64,000 bases of DNA, taken from Perkinsus olseni (taxonomy: Eukaryota; Perkinsozoa; Perkinsida; Perkinsidae). The stretch is taken from NCBI GenBank assembly GCA_013115135.1, contig JABANP010000073.1:105574-169573 (forward strand), given 5' to 3'. This document shows positions 62,680 to 64,000 of this stretch, piece by piece (the first letter of the stretch is position 1; each line of letters starts with the position of its first letter). Position numbers and translations under genes: made by a program. The notes under the pieces were generated by a model. The model was given only the letters and a program-made list of their open reading frames with translations, searched no databases and was not told the DNA's origin.

Positions 62680-63801
62680 ATAGATGGGGAAGTTGAGCCT
62701 ATGAGGATTGTAGATAAGGATATGCAGCTCGCTCTGATTCGTGCAGCTCATAATGCGGCTCACGATGGGATTGATGCTACCTTGTCGCGGCTTCAAAGGT
62801 CTTTTGTATGGTCTAATATGAAAGCTATGGTAAAGGCTGAGTGTGATGGGTGCACTCTTTGTAGTGTGACTAAAGTTGCACCTGGTGATAAATTTTTCAA
62901 GCAACCGCCAACAGTTGCGAAGGTTCTTCCAGTCCCTTTTCATAAAGTTCAGATGAATGCACTTGGCCCTGTTGGAGGTTCTGCACGGATGTATGTTACT
63001 ACTCTCTGCTGTTGTTATACTGGTTATGTTGCTACTCGTGCAACTCTCCGTTGTCCCACTTATTCGGATGTGTTACTCCTGCTCAACTGGGTCTATCGTA
63101 TTTTTGGTCATGTACCCGAGATTGTCCAAAGTGATAATGCTTCGATATTTGTGAAGGCTAGTCAAGGTGTACCCTTCACATGGCAATTTTCTCCTGTTCG
63201 AGGAAGTGTGTCGAATGGCATGATTGAACGGAAGCACCGCTGTATTAATACTAAGCTTCGTCGTTTAAATTTCCAGGGTGTCAAGCCCACTACTGATCGA
63301 GAGTGGCAAGATATGCTGGATAAGATTGTGGGTGAGTTGAATACTTCACCAATTCCGAAGGCTGGTGGTTTGTCCGCTCTAGATGTTTTACTTCGATATC
63401 CTCCTACAGATTTGCTAACTGGTCTACCACGGTTACTTCCAAAGGATCCTGTTAAGATATGGGATGCGTATCGTACGAAGTGTGCAGAACGTTCAGCTAA
63501 TGCTAGTGTCAAAGATCGCCGAATTGAGCCTGGTCAAGTTGTTTATTTAAGGTGTGATGATCACGCTCCTAAACTTGCACCACGGTATACGCCGGTTACT
63601 GTTGAAGCTATCCTGGGTTCTAATCGTATCAGGCTAACTGATGGTACCATTGTTCACTCCAAAGATTTGAAGGTATTACAGAATCATGTTCGTGAAGACT
63701 CTGATGATGACGACGGCAGTGATGATGATAGCGAAGATAATACTAGCTCTACTACCAGTGCTAATGGAGATGATAGTCGGATTGATAATGTTGCTGATTG
63801 A
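62638..63801 (+). CDS. Outer element: integrase
   Basis: Open from 62638 (first ATG 62701) and in the same frame as RNase H, parted from it by TAA 62575 and TAA 62635. The HHCC finger is HNAAH...CDGCTLC. In the core the second Asp is in VQSDNASIF and the Glu in SNGMIERKHR, but the first acidic position reads VQMNALGPV, with Asn where Asp is expected. The tail APRYTPVTVEAILGSNRIRL is GPY-like. An acidic end (DSDDDDGSDDDSEDN) closes the protein. With Asn at the first catalytic position it should be inactive. Confidence 0.83.
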   Translation, partial: VLLNQEYLQRRIGAIDGEVEPMRIVDKDMQLALIRAAHNAAHDGIDATLSRLQRSFVWSNMKAMVKAECDGCTLCSVTKVAPGDKFFKQPPTVAKVLPVPFHKVQMNALGPVGGSARMYVTTLCCCYTGYVATRATLRCPTYSDVLLLLNWVYRIFGHVPEIVQSDNASIFVKASQGVPFTWQFSPVRGSVSNGMIERKHRCINTKLRRLNFQGVKPTTDREWQDMLDKIVGELNTSPIPKAGGLSALDVLLRYPPTDLLTGLPRLLPKDPVKIWDAYRTKCAERSANASVKDRRIEPGQVVYLRCDDHAPKLAPRYTPVTVEAILGSNRIRLTDGTIVHSKDLKVLQNHVREDSDDDDGSDDDSEDNTSSTTSANGDDSRIDNVAD

Positions 63802-63873
63802 TGTTTTTCTTTTTTGGCATCGTTTTCACCTTTCCCCTCTGGTTGATTGCCTCTTTTGATAGTTTTTTTCTTC

Positions 63874-63887
63874 CGGGGGAGGGGGGA
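63874..63887 (+). other. Polypurine tract of the outer element
   Basis: CGGGGGAGGGGGGA directly before the 3' LTR, the usual site that primes plus-strand DNA synthesis. Confidence 0.8.
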
Positions 63888-64000
63888 TGTTGTCGTGTCG
63901 CAGGCGCGCACGCCATTGTTTGCGAGATTGTCTTCTGCTAGGCTTAAGTGATTTACCATTGATCTGTTTATACGTTATTGAGATTAACCTCTCCTATATC
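63888..64000 (+). repeat. 3' LTR of the outer element, cut by the window end
   Basis: It matches 53085-53197 with two substitutions and continues beyond the window. Confidence 0.88.

Larger units (their letters stand above)
53085..64000 (+). mobile_element. Outer Ty3/gypsy-like LTR retrotransposon, 3' end off window
   Basis: The element begins with an LTR at 53085 and its second LTR begins at 63888, preceded by a G-rich polypurine tract. Its order is Gag, protease, RT, RNase H, integrase, which with the GPY-like integrase tail indicates Ty3/gypsy rather than copia. A second element (56169-61714) is inserted between RT and RNase H. The visible LTRs differ at 2 of 113 positions, so insertion is recent. 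Even so the copy is disabled by the nested element, by stop codons at 62575 and 62635, and by a changed integrase residue. The right limit and target-site duplication lie beyond the window. Confidence 0.88.

Overview
This is a eukaryotic nuclear window, most consistent with an alveolate protist of the Perkinsus type (inference). Genes are split by many small GT-AG introns, often 26-50 nt. The gene content includes cilium/centriole genes (a CEP164-like WW protein and nephrocystin-4), Arp3, a PARP and trans-splicing-style pyrimidine-AG sites before start codons. There are no bacterial operon signals or ribosome binding sites.

Layout. 0.5-3.9 kb, + strand: CEP164-like WW gene, then a 13-exon Arp3 gene. 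4.2-9.6 kb, minus strand: a twin-CX9C (MIC19-like) gene, an unresolved membrane/acidic exon pair, XAP5/FAM50, RRP1/Nop52 and a 67-residue His/Cys-rich peptide. 10.3-22.1 kb, +: a type II membrane SGNH/PC-esterase-like protein, a KH-domain RNA-binding protein overlapping a second reading frame, a multi-span membrane protein, a complete PARP with a tRNA-Lys(CUU) gene inside one intron, and an LRR protein with EVLPS repeats. 22-29.3 kb, +: an organelle RNA-binding-like helical-repeat protein, a p25-alpha-like gene and a NEPRO/Rmp1-like gene. 29.9-34.8 kb: a Tex/SRBD1 gene whose 1.29-kb intron holds a Tc1/mariner relic. 34.9-44.5 kb: nephrocystin-4, an unrecognised gene and a disordered SPRY protein. 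45.0-46.2 kb: peroxisomal (R)-enoyl-CoA hydratase ending in the PTS1 tripeptide SRM. 46.5-50.3 kb: a small secreted-protein gene and its broken copy, each followed by a decayed copy of the SPRY gene tail, separated by a CTTAAG/GGCGCC-rich repeat block with tRNA-like sequences. 50.9-52.2 kb: an acid ceramidase/NAAA-type amidase.

53.1-64.0 kb is a retrotransposon inside a retrotransposon. The outer Ty3/gypsy-like element (LTRs 98% identical over the visible 113 bp; it runs off the window) has its pol frame interrupted by an inner, apparently complete Ty3/gypsy-like element with 142-bp LTRs that differ at one base. Removing the inner element through a shared GTGA leaves the outer frame open. The inner element keeps its motifs, with one UGA between Gag-protease and RT. 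The outer element carries a C3H zinc finger in Gag, a palindrome with stops before integrase, and Asn at the first integrase catalytic position.

Exon models were built by hand from splice motifs and family alignment known from memory. Arp3 closes exactly; the long genes (NPHP4, Tex, the p25-like gene) are outlined by recognisable segments and their end points are approximate.
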